Assembly: GCA_900548305.1 (NCBI GenBank)
Contig: URJZ01000008.1
Coordinates: 1 to 56,422 of the forward strand
DNA: 56,422 nucleotides
Direction of reading: 5' to 3'
Source: an uncultured Oscillospiraceae bacterium
GTDB lineage: Bacteria; Bacillota; Clostridia; Oscillospirales; Acutalibacteraceae
Part shown: piece after piece, positions 17,616-26,821 of the stretch
Layout of the letters: each line of letters begins with the position of its first letter
Position numbering within the stretch: position 1 is the first letter of the stretch
The notes under the pieces: model-generated
What the model was told of the DNA's origin: nothing
Database searches by the model: none
What the model saw: the letters and a program-made list of their open reading frames with translations, nothing else
Position numbers and translations under genes: made by a program

Positions 17616-18608
17616 GTGGAAAAAACTTTAAGTATATCAATTGCTGCGTATAACGTAGAAAAATTTTTAAAAAATACATTAGCTTCTTTGGTGGCTCCTG
17701 AAATTATGGATGATATTGAAGTATTGATTGTAGACGATGGCTCTAAAGATAATACTGCTACAATTGGAAAAGAATTTGAAGAGAAATATCCAAATTCTTT
17801 TAAAGTAATTTCTAAACCAAATGGTGGATATGGTTCTACAATTAATGCTGCTATGGATGTGGCTACCGGAAAGTATTTTAAAACATTAGACGGTGATGAT
17901 TGGTATGATACGGAAAATTTTGTGCGGTTGGTATCTGATTTAAAGCATATTGATGTTGATATGGTAATTACTCCGTTTACATTTGTAAATGAAGTTACCG
18001 GAGAAAAAGAAGTAGTAAAATCCGATAAGAAATTTTTAGGAAAGCCAATGGCATTTGAAACATTGCCTTGTGAACTACATCCAAAGATAAAAATGCACTC
18101 TATTACTTATAAAACAAGTTTATTGAAGGATAATCATATTCGTATTGGGGAGCACTGTTTCTATACTGATATCGAATATGTTATATTTCCTATGGTTTAT
18201 GTAAATAATGTTTATTTTTTAGATTACAGTGTTTACCAATATCGAATCGGCTTGGAAGGTCAAAGTGTTAGTTGGGAAGGCTTTAAAAAACATTATAAAG
18301 ATCATTTAAAAGTGACAGAACGTATTTTGAAGTTTTATACCGAAAAACAAAAAGGGGTCTTATCAAAACAAAAAGATACATTTATTTACTTTATTTTACA
18401 GGGCTTAATAAGTACCCAATACCGTATCTTTTTGCATATGGACAATACAGAACAAACCCGGCAGGAACTTATAAATTTTGATAAAATGATAAAGCGTGAA
18501 AATAATACGTTATATAACACAGCAGCAGGAAAACAAATTCTTTTGTTGAGAAAATGTAATTTCAAATTATTTGGTGCTTTTTGCTTTTATTCAAAATTAA
18601 AAGAGTAG
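17616..18608 (+). CDS. Family 2 glycosyltransferase
   Basis: A 330-residue GT-A-fold sugar transferase acting at the cytoplasmic face of the membrane. Visible motifs are LSISIAAYNVEKFL at the start, VLIVDDGSKDNT (first Asp pair), NGGYGSTINAAM and LDGDDW (DXD-type metal/nucleotide-sugar site). The start GTG 17616 is seven bases after AAGGTGGAG; an in-frame GTG at 17604 lies inside that site. The next gene, 27 bases downstream, is a flippase, so both probably serve assembly of a surface polysaccharide or teichoic-type polymer. Substrate cannot be inferred. Confidence 0.85.
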   Translation: MEKTLSISIAAYNVEKFLKNTLASLVAPEIMDDIEVLIVDDGSKDNTATIGKEFEEKYPNSFKVISKPNGGYGSTINAAMDVATGKYFKTLDGDDWYDTENFVRLVSDLKHIDVDMVITPFTFVNEVTGEKEVVKSDKKFLGKPMAFETLPCELHPKIKMHSITYKTSLLKDNHIRIGEHCFYTDIEYVIFPMVYVNNVYFLDYSVYQYRIGLEGQSVSWEGFKKHYKDHLKVTERILKFYTEKQKGVLSKQKDTFIYFILQGLISTQYRIFLHMDNTEQTRQELINFDKMIKRENNTLYNTAAGKQILLLRKCNFKLFGAFCFYSKLKE

Positions 18609-18635
18609 AATTATAAATAGAAACTAGGTGTTTAT

Positions 18636-20258
18636 ATGGGTGGTGCTCCGACACTGAAAACGAAATCTGTTAAATTTAACTTTATGATGAATATGATTTT
18701 AACAGTTTCTTCCTTTGTTTTTCCCTTGATTACATTTCCGTATGTATCAAGAGTATTGTTGGTAGAAGGAAACGGTTATGTTTCGTTTGCTACCTCTGTT
18801 TTAACTTATTTTACCATGTTTGCCTCTTTGGGTATTCCTTCTTATGGTATCAGAGCATGTGCCCAGGTTCGAGATGATAGAAAAGAGCTGTCACGTGTCA
18901 CACAAGAATTATTTATTATTAATATGATTACTACTATCGTAGTATCCATCGTATTCGTAATTACTCTGTTCACAGTGCCGCAATTTAAAGAACAACAAAC
19001 ATTGCTATGGATTAATGGTGCCAGTCTTGTTCTAAATGCAGTTGGTGTAAACTGGTTTTATTCCGCAATGGAGCAATATTCTTATATTACGGTACGTTCT
19101 ATCATATTTAAAATAGCATCTATTATTTTAATGTTTATTTTTGTTCGACAACAAGAAGATTATATTATTTATGGAGCAATTACGGTATTGGCTACCAGTG
19201 GTTCTAATATTTTGAATTTTGTTCATTTGAGAAAGTTTATTGATTTAAAACCAGTCGGAAATTATTGTTTTAAAAGACATATGAAGCCAATTCTTTATTT
19301 TTTTGCAGCTTCAGCAGCAACCAGTGTTTATACAAACTTAGATACTGTTATGCTTGGATTTATGAATACGCAAACAGAAGTTGGTTTATATACAGCGGCT
19401 GTGAAATTAAAGACCGTATTGGTGACAGCGGTTACCTCTTTGGGTACTGTATTGCTTCCGCGTTTATCCTATTATGTTGTAAATAAAATGGAAGCCCAAT
19501 TTAAGGATATGATTGTAAAATCATTCAACTTTGTTCTTATTTTTGCCGTACCGTTATGTGCGTATTTCATTTTATTTGCAAAAGACAGTGTTCTATTGCT
19601 GTCTGGTGAAGCGTTTTTGGGTGCTACAATACCTATGCAAGTTTTAATGCCTACTTTAGTGTTCATTGGTCTTTCTAATATAACCGGAATACAAATTTTG
19701 GTTCCGGAAGGAAAAGAAAAACTTTTATTAATTTCAATTTCAGCCGGCGCCTTGTTAAATTTGATTTTAAATGCAATATGGATTCCATATTGGGGCGCAA
19801 CGGGCGCTGCTATTTCTACCACAATTGCAGAAGCGTTGGTTTTAGCTGTACAAATTTGGTTTTTAAGAAAACGCTTAAAATCAATATGGAAAAAAATCAG
19901 TTTCCGTCATTTAATTGTAGCAATGATCCCTGCGTTGGGAGCGGGCTTTGCAATTTTTTATTTGGTTGATTTACAGCCGATTTTCCGTTTGCTTATTTCT
20001 GCCTGCGCCTTTTTTGGTTTATATTTTATTGCTTTGCTTATTCAAAAAGAACCGTTTTTAACAGGTACAATTACTTCGGTTAAAAATAAAGTGTTAAAAA
20101 GAAAACCTTCTACACAAGAAGAACAAAAAACTTCAGAGCAAATTTTTACAGACGAGGCGTTAGAAAAAGAAATTGAAAACAAACAAATTGAGCAAATAGT
20201 GGATGAAATTGTAGAGGAAGTTGAGCATAACAAAACAGAAGAAAAAAATAAAAAATAA
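18636..20258 (+). CDS. Polysaccharide flippase (Wzx/MOP superfamily)
   Basis: A 540-residue integral membrane protein with about 12-14 hydrophobic segments, starting with the family-typical FPLITFPYVSRVL and GNGYVSFA. It should flip lipid-linked oligosaccharides across the cytoplasmic membrane. The last ~60 residues form a highly charged Glu/Lys-rich cytoplasmic tail (from about residue 485, with EEQKTSEQ and VDEIVEEVEHNK), which is unusual for the family and could be a coiled-coil docking segment. It is co-transcribed with the upstream glycosyltransferase. Confidence 0.88.
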   Translation: MGGAPTLKTKSVKFNFMMNMILTVSSFVFPLITFPYVSRVLLVEGNGYVSFATSVLTYFTMFASLGIPSYGIRACAQVRDDRKELSRVTQELFIINMITTIVVSIVFVITLFTVPQFKEQQTLLWINGASLVLNAVGVNWFYSAMEQYSYITVRSIIFKIASIILMFIFVRQQEDYIIYGAITVLATSGSNILNFVHLRKFIDLKPVGNYCFKRHMKPILYFFAASAATSVYTNLDTVMLGFMNTQTEVGLYTAAVKLKTVLVTAVTSLGTVLLPRLSYYVVNKMEAQFKDMIVKSFNFVLIFAVPLCAYFILFAKDSVLLLSGEAFLGATIPMQVLMPTLVFIGLSNITGIQILVPEGKEKLLLISISAGALLNLILNAIWIPYWGATGAAISTTIAEALVLAVQIWFLRKRLKSIWKKISFRHLIVAMIPALGAGFAIFYLVDLQPIFRLLISACAFFGLYFIALLIQKEPFLTGTITSVKNKVLKRKPSTQEEQKTSEQIFTDEALEKEIENKQIEQIVDEIVEEVEHNKTEEKNKK

Positions 20259-20288
20259 TTATGCATCAAATGGCTGGAGTGTTTGATA

Positions 20289-20900
20289 TTGCAACAAACA
20301 AGCAAGAATCATCATCAAACAAATAAATGCGAAACCGATAAAAATTCCCCAAATTCCCAAAAAATGTCAAGACGAATTTGGCGTGTCATTCTATGGATAT
20401 GTGTTATTTTCGCAGTATGTTATGCTATTTATTTTGTTTCCTGTAAGTTTTTTGTTTCAACAGTAGAAATTACAGGTAATTCCATGAAGCAAACTATTTT
20501 TGATGGTGATAAAGTGGTTCTGAATAATCAAGATTATGAACCAAAGCAAGGAGATATTGTAGTAATTGCAGAAAATGGTACTCAATTAGATACAGCGATT
20601 ATCAAAAGAGTGATTGCAGTTGCGGGACAAACTGTTGATATAGATTTTAAGACAGGAACCGTGTACGTAGACGGGGTGGCCTTGGACGAATCTGAATATA
20701 CCAAAAATGGAAGTACCACAAAAGATGAAGGAATGCAATTTCCGCAGATGGTTCCAGACAATTGCGTATTTGTGTTAGGAGATAATCGTAATGTTTCGGA
20801 AGACAGTAGGAATCCTAAAGTTGGTATGGTTGACAAACATTTTATTTTAGGAAAGGTAACAATGGTGATTTATCCACTTCATCATATGAAATTTTTCTAA
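20289..20900 (+). CDS. lepB: Signal peptidase I (first copy)
   Basis: A 203-residue membrane serine/lysine protease that removes signal peptides from exported proteins. It has an N-terminal polar stretch, one membrane helix (about residues 30-50), the catalytic Ser motif GNSMKQT, the catalytic Lys in IIKRVIAVAG, and GDNRNVSEDSR. The start is uncertain: TTG 20289 is nine bases after GGAG, and TTG 20283 is the in-frame alternative. It lies 30 bases after the flippase and 21 bases before a second lepB. Confidence 0.9.
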   Translation: MQQTSKNHHQTNKCETDKNSPNSQKMSRRIWRVILWICVIFAVCYAIYFVSCKFFVSTVEITGNSMKQTIFDGDKVVLNNQDYEPKQGDIVVIAENGTQLDTAIIKRVIAVAGQTVDIDFKTGTVYVDGVALDESEYTKNGSTTKDEGMQFPQMVPDNCVFVLGDNRNVSEDSRNPKVGMVDKHFILGKVTMVIYPLHHMKFF

Positions 20901-20921
20901 ATTATAGTAAGGAGCAGAACA

Positions 20922-21599
20922 GTGAGCAATCCATATAAAGGCGGTAAATATGCTGCTAAAAACAAACAAACAATTCAGGAACCTGAACAAAATAATATGG
21001 AACCCCAAAAAAATGAACCACCAAAAAACGGTAGCATAAAGAACAGCGGTACCGTTGCGTGTTTTGACTGGACGGAATCTTTGGTTATTGCTGTAGTTGT
21101 AGTTGGTTTGATTTTTACCTTTATCTTTCGTATTGTAACGGTAAGCGGAACCTCTATGGATCCTAATTTGCATAATGCGGACCGAGTAGTTATTTCCAGC
21201 TGGAGTTATAAGCCTCAGCAGTTTGATGTAGTGGTATTAAAACGTACCGTTGGATTAGACGAACCGATTGTAAAAAGAGTGATTGCTACGGAAGGCCAAC
21301 GCGTGTATATTGACTATGACGAAGGTGCAGTATATGTGGATGGAGAAAAACTGGATGAAAGTGCTTACCTTTCGGAAAGTGTGAAGACAACCAAACCGTT
21401 GTCCAGTGAAAAATTGATTGAGTTTCCGGAAGAAGGACTGGTAGTACCGGAAGGTCATATTTTTGTGTTAGGAGACAACCGAAGCGTTTCACTTGACAGT
21501 CGTTTTGAAAAAGTAGGGATGGTAGATGAGCGATATATTTTAGGTAAAGCTTTACTCAAAATTTATCCGTTTAATCATATAGGTACCATCAAAAGCTAA
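20922..21599 (+). CDS. lepB: Signal peptidase I (second copy)
   Basis: A 225-residue paralogue of the preceding gene. A hydrophilic, Asn/Gln/Lys/Pro-rich N-terminal segment of about 45 residues precedes the single membrane helix. The catalytic Ser is in SGTSMDPNL, the Lys in IVKRVIATEG, followed by GDNRSVSLDSR. The GTG at 20922 is seven bases after AAGGAG. The two copies are clearly diverged, so they may have different substrates or expression. It precedes rbgA, as lepB often does in Firmicutes. Confidence 0.92.
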   Translation: MSNPYKGGKYAAKNKQTIQEPEQNNMEPQKNEPPKNGSIKNSGTVACFDWTESLVIAVVVVGLIFTFIFRIVTVSGTSMDPNLHNADRVVISSWSYKPQQFDVVVLKRTVGLDEPIVKRVIATEGQRVYIDYDEGAVYVDGEKLDESAYLSESVKTTKPLSSEKLIEFPEEGLVVPEGHIFVLGDNRSVSLDSRFEKVGMVDERYILGKALLKIYPFNHIGTIKS

Positions 21600-21627
21600 T
21601 GTATCTTTAAGAAAGGATGTGACGGCC

Positions 21628-22503
21628 ATGGGAGAAGCACAATCCATACAATGGTTTCCCGGTCATATGACAAAAACAAAACGTCAAATGGAGAAAACAC
21701 TGAAGCTTGTAGATGCTGTTGCTGAGATTGTAGATGCGCGTATTCCAATTAGCAGCCGCAATCCTGTCATTGACCAAATTATACAACAGAAGCCACGTGT
21801 AATTTTATTAAATAAGGCAGATATGGCAGACTCTGTGCAGACAAAGCGTTGGATTGCTTTTTACCGTTCAAAAGGGATTCTGGCAATGCCGGTTGACTGC
21901 AAAAGCGGAAGAGGAATTCAAAATTTTATACCCTTGGTAAAAGAGTTGCTTAAGGATCGCATTGCTTCATGGGAATCAAAGGGAATGGTATGCAGAACGA
22001 TTCGTGTGATGATAGTTGGTGTTCCGAATGTAGGAAAATCATCATTGATTAACCGTATGAGCAAACAAAGCAAAGCAAACGTAGAAGACCGTCCCGGAGT
22101 TACTAGGGAAAACCGTTGGTTTACCATTGGAAAAGGGTTTGAACTGCTGGATACCCCCGGCGTTTTATGGCCTAAGTTTGAAGATAAAAAAGTTGGAGAG
22201 CACTTGGCTTTTACAGGTGCTGTAAAAGATGAAGTTGTGGATATTGAGCATTTGGCATGCAGATTAATTGAAACGCTGCAAGAAATTTATCCAAATGCCA
22301 TTTCTCAGCGCTATCAATTAGAGAATACAGATTTATCTCAGATGGAATCTTACGAAATTCTGGAAGCAATCGGTAAAAAGAGAGGTATGCTAATGTCAGG
22401 CGGTGTAGTAAATACAGAGCGTGCAGCCATTGCTGTTGTAGATGAGTTTCGAAGCGCTAAGCTTGGAAAGATAACTTTGGAACAAGTGGAGGAATCGGTA
22501 TGA
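21628..22503 (+). CDS. rbgA: Ribosome biogenesis GTPase RbgA (YlqF)
   Basis: A 291-residue circularly permuted GTPase for late 50S subunit assembly. Motif order is G4 (LNKADMAD) before G1 (GVPNVGKSSL) and G3 (DTPGVLWP), diagnostic of the YlqF/YawG family. The N-terminal WFPGHMTKTKRQM is the family signature. ATG 21628 is ten bases after AAAGGA; the upstream in-frame GTG is too close to it. The end overlaps rnhB by 4 bases (ATGA). Confidence 0.95.
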   Translation: MGEAQSIQWFPGHMTKTKRQMEKTLKLVDAVAEIVDARIPISSRNPVIDQIIQQKPRVILLNKADMADSVQTKRWIAFYRSKGILAMPVDCKSGRGIQNFIPLVKELLKDRIASWESKGMVCRTIRVMIVGVPNVGKSSLINRMSKQSKANVEDRPGVTRENRWFTIGKGFELLDTPGVLWPKFEDKKVGEHLAFTGAVKDEVVDIEHLACRLIETLQEIYPNAISQRYQLENTDLSQMESYEILEAIGKKRGMLMSGGVVNTERAAIAVVDEFRSAKLGKITLEQVEESV

Positions 22504-23114
22504 ATTGGTATGCTTATGAAGCTGCAGCAAATGAAAAAGGTTATCAGCATATATGTGGGATTGATGAAGCAGGACGCGGCCCTTTGGCCGGTCCTGTTTT
22601 TGCTGCCGCAGTTATTTTGCCCCAAGGTCTTATGATTGACGGTTTGAATGATTCAAAAAAAATGACTGAGAAAAAGCGGGAAGCATTATTTGAGGTTATC
22701 CAAAAAGAAGCGATAGGATATTCTATTGCGTTTGCTACGGAGCAGGAAATTGATGATATTAATATTTTACAGGCTACATTTTTGGCAATGCGCCGTGCAT
22801 TGGAAGGATTGAATGTGCCGGTAGATTATGCTTTAGTAGATGGAAATCGTATGCCTGATTTAGGAGATGTTTCCGGTGAGCCTGTTGTGAAAGGGGATGC
22901 ACAGAGTGCAAATATTGCTGCAGCTTCTATTCTTGCTAAGGTAAGTAGGGATAGAGTTATGCTGGAGATAGATAAACTGTACCCGGAATATCAATTTGCA
23001 AAGCATAAAGGTTACGGTACAAAACTGCATAGAGAACTATTGCAGAAATATGGTATGTGCCCTGTACATAGAAGAAGTTTTATGAAAAAAATATTGGGAG
23101 AAATCCATGGATAA
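22500..23114 (+). CDS. rnhB: Ribonuclease HII
   Basis: A 204-residue enzyme that removes RNA from RNA-DNA hybrids and misincorporated ribonucleotides. The catalytic motif GIDEAGRGPLAGPV (Asp-Glu) is near residue 20, with DSKKMTEKKRE and YALVDG (third Asp), and KGDAQSANIAAASILAKV (fourth Asp region). It overlaps rbgA by 4 bases upstream and yraN by 8 bases downstream, so the block is translationally coupled. Confidence 0.96.
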   Translation: MNWYAYEAAANEKGYQHICGIDEAGRGPLAGPVFAAAVILPQGLMIDGLNDSKKMTEKKREALFEVIQKEAIGYSIAFATEQEIDDINILQATFLAMRRALEGLNVPVDYALVDGNRMPDLGDVSGEPVVKGDAQSANIAAASILAKVSRDRVMLEIDKLYPEYQFAKHKGYGTKLHRELLQKYGMCPVHRRSFMKKILGEIHG

Positions 23115-23484
23115 TAGTTCCGGAAAGATGGGAGAGCGTTATGTTCTGCAAATGCTGTTGGAACAAGGGTATACATTTATAGACGCTAACTATCATAGCC
23201 GTTTTGGTGAAATTGACATAATTGTAAAAGATAATAAGTATATTGTTTTTGTTGAAGTAAAAACAAGAGATGCAAAAAGTATTTCCACACCATTGGAAGC
23301 AGTTACATTTGCTAAAAAGAAAAAGTTGATACAAACAGCTTTGCTGTATTTACAGGAACATCCAGACATTCAGCATCTTCAACCAAGATTTGATGTTGCC
23401 GGAATGATAACAACGGGGAAAAATAAAGAGATAATAGAAATTCAATACATTACCAATGCCTTTAATGGAGGAGGATTGTTTTGA
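23107..23484 (+). CDS. YraN family (UPF0102) nuclease-fold protein
   Basis: A 125-residue protein with the endonuclease-like core GEIDIIVKDNKYIVFVEVKTR (its Asp and Glu-x-Lys residues match the PD-(D/E)xK arrangement), preceded by GERYVLQMLLEQGY. The family is found beside rnhB in many bacteria; its cellular role is not settled. It is embedded between rnhB and the M19 dipeptidase with overlaps at both ends. Confidence 0.9.
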   Translation: MDNSSGKMGERYVLQMLLEQGYTFIDANYHSRFGEIDIIVKDNKYIVFVEVKTRDAKSISTPLEAVTFAKKKKLIQTALLYLQEHPDIQHLQPRFDVAGMITTGKNKEIIEIQYITNAFNGGGLF

Positions 23485-24407
23485 AATATTTTGATTTGCA
23501 TTGCGATACCATTGGCGAATGCCATTTACAAAAACATTCACTATACCGTAATCATTTGCATGTGGACCTGTCACGCGGAGCTGGGTTTTCGGCTTGGACA
23601 CAATGCTTTGCTATTTGGATTCCGGACGAAATAAGAGGCTTGCAAGCGTTGGATTATTTCAAGGCGGTGTATCAAACTTATGTAAGAGAATGTACTAAGA
23701 ATAAAATGTTAGTTACACCATGCGTGGAAAACAGCGATTTTGTCAGAGCAGAACAATTGGAAACATGTGGAGCTGTTTTAACGGTAGAAGGAGGAGCGGT
23801 ATTAGGAGGCAGTCCGGAGAATATTTCTTATTTGGCCTCTTGTGGAGTTCGAATGCTGACTTTGACTTGGAATGGAACCTGCGAGTTCGGAGACGGTGCA
23901 ATGGTAACACATCCAAAGGGGCTAACGGAGTTTGGAAGAAAGGCAATTCCAAAGTTAGAACAGCATCGCATTGCAATAGATATTTCTCATGCCAGTGAAC
24001 CGTTATTTTACGATGTCGCTGAGATTGCAAGCAAGCCATTGGTAGCCAGTCATTCTAATGCAAAAGCTATATGTAATCATCCTCGTAATTTGACAAATGA
24101 ACAAATTAAAATCATAAAACAAAGCGGGGGACTCATCGGGCTGAATTTTCACCCTCCTTTTTTGAAAGACGATGGTATTGCAACAGTAGATGATTTGATT
24201 GCCCATACGGAACATTGTTTATCTTTGAATACTCAGGATAGTTTGGCAATCGGCAGTGATTTTGATGGCGCGGATTTGCCACAGGGAATTTGCGGAATAG
24301 AAGGAATTTATGCTATTTTTGAGCGTTTTTTGCAATTAGGATACAGTGAAACGCTTTTAAATAAAATTTTTTACACAAATGCACAGAAATTCTTCGTTTC
24401 TCTTTGA
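23481..24407 (+). CDS. Membrane dipeptidase, peptidase family M19
   Basis: A 308-residue zinc hydrolase of the renal-dipeptidase family. DLHCDTIG supplies the first metal ligands (HxD), a Glu in TVEGG the bridging position, and SHSNAKAICNHPRN and GSDFDGA are family signatures. It cleaves dipeptides, possibly with D-residues. The TTG start at 23481 overlaps the yraN stop and is preceded by GGAGG. No signal peptide is visible, so it is probably cytoplasmic. Confidence 0.9.
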   Translation: MKYFDLHCDTIGECHLQKHSLYRNHLHVDLSRGAGFSAWTQCFAIWIPDEIRGLQALDYFKAVYQTYVRECTKNKMLVTPCVENSDFVRAEQLETCGAVLTVEGGAVLGGSPENISYLASCGVRMLTLTWNGTCEFGDGAMVTHPKGLTEFGRKAIPKLEQHRIAIDISHASEPLFYDVAEIASKPLVASHSNAKAICNHPRNLTNEQIKIIKQSGGLIGLNFHPPFLKDDGIATVDDLIAHTEHCLSLNTQDSLAIGSDFDGADLPQGICGIEGIYAIFERFLQLGYSETLLNKIFYTNAQKFFVSL

Positions 24408-24432
24408 CATTACAGTAGTTCTATTATAAAAT
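24404..24432 (+). promoter_or_regulatory. thrC promoter
   Basis: TTGACA (24404-24409) overlaps the stop codon of the dipeptidase gene; after 17 bases comes TAAAAT (24427-24432). thrC therefore has its own promoter. Confidence 0.75.
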
Positions 24433-24481
24433 AAAAGAGATTAAATAGAATTAGAAAAATTCAATTACGGAGGGAATTACC

Positions 24482-25993
24482 TTGAATTATAAATGTACAA
24501 GGAATCAAAACAGTCAAGTAACTGCCGCACAGGCAATTGTACAGGGAATTGCAAAAGACGGTGGCTTATTTGTGCCGGAAACATTACCGCAATATACTCA
24601 TAAAGATTTTGTGGAGATGCAAAACGGTACTTATATTGATAGAGCAGTCAAAGTTTTGTCTGATTTTTTGCCTGAATTTACGCAAGAGGAAATTAAAGAG
24701 TGTGTTTCTGCTGCGTATGCAGAGGGAAAATTCTCAGGAGGAAATCTGGCACCTATTTCTGTAGTACATTCTGATAAAGTAGATATGAATATTTTGGAAC
24801 TATGGCATGGTCCTACCTGTGCGTTTAAAGATATGGCATTACAGCTATTACCTCACTTATTGACTCACTCTTTGAAAATTACAAAATGTGATAAAACAGC
24901 GGTTATTTTGGTGGCAACTTCAGGTGACACAGGAAAAGCAGCTTTGGAAGGCTTTAAAGATGTTGACCATACCAAAATGCTTGTGTTTTATCCGGAAAAT
25001 GGCGTAAGCCCTATGCAAAAACGCCAAATGAATACACAAGAAGGCAACAACGTTAGCGTATGTGCAATTGAAGGTAATTTCGATGATGCACAGACAGGTG
25101 TGAAAAAGATTTTTGTAAATGAAGAAATCTGCAAAAAATTAGAAGAAAACGGTATGACTTTTTCCAGTGCGAATTCTATTAACTGGGGCAGATTGTTACC
25201 TCAAATTGTGTATTATTTCTCTGCTTATTGTGACCTTCTGAAAGCAGGTACCATTAAAGAAGAGGGCGAAAAAATCAATGTAGTAGTTCCTACAGGTAAC
25301 TTTGGAAATATTTTGGCAGCATATTATGCGAAAAAAATGGGTCTGCCAATCCATAAATTAATTTGCGCTTCCAACTCCAACAATGTATTAACCGAGTTTT
25401 TAAAAACAGGTGTATACAATCGTAACCGTGAGTTCCATGCAACTATTTCTCCGTCCATGGATATTTTGATTTCCAGCAACTTGGAGCGTTTGCTGTTTGA
25501 TGTAACCGGTCATAACACAGAGAAAGTAGCGGGATGGATGAAAGAATTATCCGAAACAGGACGCTACCAAGTGGATGCTGAGACTTTAGCTGCAATCCAG
25601 GAAGTATTTGCAGCCGATTACTGCGATGACAAAACAACAGAAGAAACCATTGCAGAAGTTTACGAATCTACTCATTATTTATGTGACACACATACGGCAG
25701 TTGCTATAAATGCTTACGAACAATATCTAAAAGAAACAAAAGATGATACTCCTACTGTTGTTGTATCTACAGCCAGCCCATATAAATTTACAGATTCTGT
25801 TTTAAAAGCTGTTTCAAAACAGTATGATTCTTCTATGGATGAGTTTGCAAAAGTTCAGCAGTTATCAAAAGAAACCGGTACTGAAATTCCTGCTCCGATT
25901 GCGGCATTGGAAAGTAAAACAGTACGCTTTCAAAATGTTTGCACACCACAAACTATGAGCGATGAATTGCTGAAATTGTTAAACCTACAATAA
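24482..25993 (+). CDS. thrC: Threonine synthase
   Basis: A 503-residue PLP enzyme converting O-phosphohomoserine to threonine, the last step of the pathway begun by hom and thrB at 49.5-51.7 kb. DGGLFVPE and the PLP-lysine motif CAFKDMALQLLP (about residue 115) are clear, as are ATSGDTGKAALEG and PTGNFGNILAAYYAKKMG. Its length fits the longer class of threonine synthase. The TTG start is six bases after GGAGGG. Confidence 0.95.
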   Translation: MNYKCTRNQNSQVTAAQAIVQGIAKDGGLFVPETLPQYTHKDFVEMQNGTYIDRAVKVLSDFLPEFTQEEIKECVSAAYAEGKFSGGNLAPISVVHSDKVDMNILELWHGPTCAFKDMALQLLPHLLTHSLKITKCDKTAVILVATSGDTGKAALEGFKDVDHTKMLVFYPENGVSPMQKRQMNTQEGNNVSVCAIEGNFDDAQTGVKKIFVNEEICKKLEENGMTFSSANSINWGRLLPQIVYYFSAYCDLLKAGTIKEEGEKINVVVPTGNFGNILAAYYAKKMGLPIHKLICASNSNNVLTEFLKTGVYNRNREFHATISPSMDILISSNLERLLFDVTGHNTEKVAGWMKELSETGRYQVDAETLAAIQEVFAADYCDDKTTEETIAEVYESTHYLCDTHTAVAINAYEQYLKETKDDTPTVVVSTASPYKFTDSVLKAVSKQYDSSMDEFAKVQQLSKETGTEIPAPIAALESKTVRFQNVCTPQTMSDELLKLLNLQ

Positions 25994-26019
25994 AGTAGAC
26001 GGATTGAAAAGAGGCTTTC

Positions 26020-26715
26020 ATGTCACTGTTTGTTATTGCTGATTTACATCTTTCATTCGGATGTAATAAGCCTATGGATGTTTTTCCGGGCTGGAAAGAC
26101 TATACACAGCGCTTGGAACAAAATTGGCGTAGTTTGGTAAAAGAATCGGATACAGTTGTCATTGCAGGTGATATTTCATGGGCAATGAAATTGGAGGAAA
26201 CAGAACAGGATTTTGCATTTATCCATCAATTGCCAGGTGAAAAAATTTTAATGAAGGGCAATCATGACTATTGGTGGTCTACCAAAAGTAAAATAGAGCG
26301 TTTTTTACAAGAAAAAGGCTTTACTTCTATGAAAGTATTACACAATAATGCTTATATTGTAGAGGATGTTGCTATTTGTGGAACACGGGGTTGGCTTTAT
26401 AATTCCGAGACAGAAGAAGATATAAAGATCGTCAATAGAGAAGTAGGACGCTTGATTGCGTCTTTGGATGATGCAGTCAAACAAGATGCCAATGTGCAGC
26501 CAATTGTGTTCTTGCATTACCCGCCTGTATATGGAAATATGGCGTGTGCGGGAATTTTGGATGTGTTAGAAACGCGCCATATTCAACAATGCTATTTTGG
26601 GCATATTCATGGTAACCAAGCATCTAAAAAGGCGGTAAGAGGAAATTATCATGGAATTAAAATGCATTTAATTTCTTGTGACTATGTAAATTTTATGCCA
26701 ATTTTAGTCAAATAA
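26020..26715 (+). CDS. Calcineurin-like metallophosphoesterase
   Basis: A 231-residue hydrolase with the full dimetal motif set: ADLHLS, GDISWAM, GNHDYWW, LHYPP and GHIHG. No signal peptide or additional domain is seen, so it acts in the cytoplasm. The substrate is unknown; Clostridia often carry this form as a stand-alone predicted phosphohydrolase. It lies 26 bases after thrC and may share its transcript. Confidence 0.88.
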   Translation: MSLFVIADLHLSFGCNKPMDVFPGWKDYTQRLEQNWRSLVKESDTVVIAGDISWAMKLEETEQDFAFIHQLPGEKILMKGNHDYWWSTKSKIERFLQEKGFTSMKVLHNNAYIVEDVAICGTRGWLYNSETEEDIKIVNREVGRLIASLDDAVKQDANVQPIVFLHYPPVYGNMACAGILDVLETRHIQQCYFGHIHGNQASKKAVRGNYHGIKMHLISCDYVNFMPILVK

Positions 26716-26752
26716 ATTGTATATGAAGACATATTTATTTTTATGTTATAAA

Positions 26753-26781
26753 TTGCAATGAAAAAAATTTTATGTTATAAT
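26753..26781 (+). promoter_or_regulatory. tig promoter
   Basis: TTGCAA (26753-26758), 17 bases, extended -10 TGT-TATAAT (26773-26781). An 11-base copy of the -10 region (TTATGTTATAA) occurs about 29 bases upstream. Confidence 0.7.
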
Positions 26782-26821
26782 CAATAAGATATTTGCGATT
26801 TAGCAGGAGGAAGTATAAATT

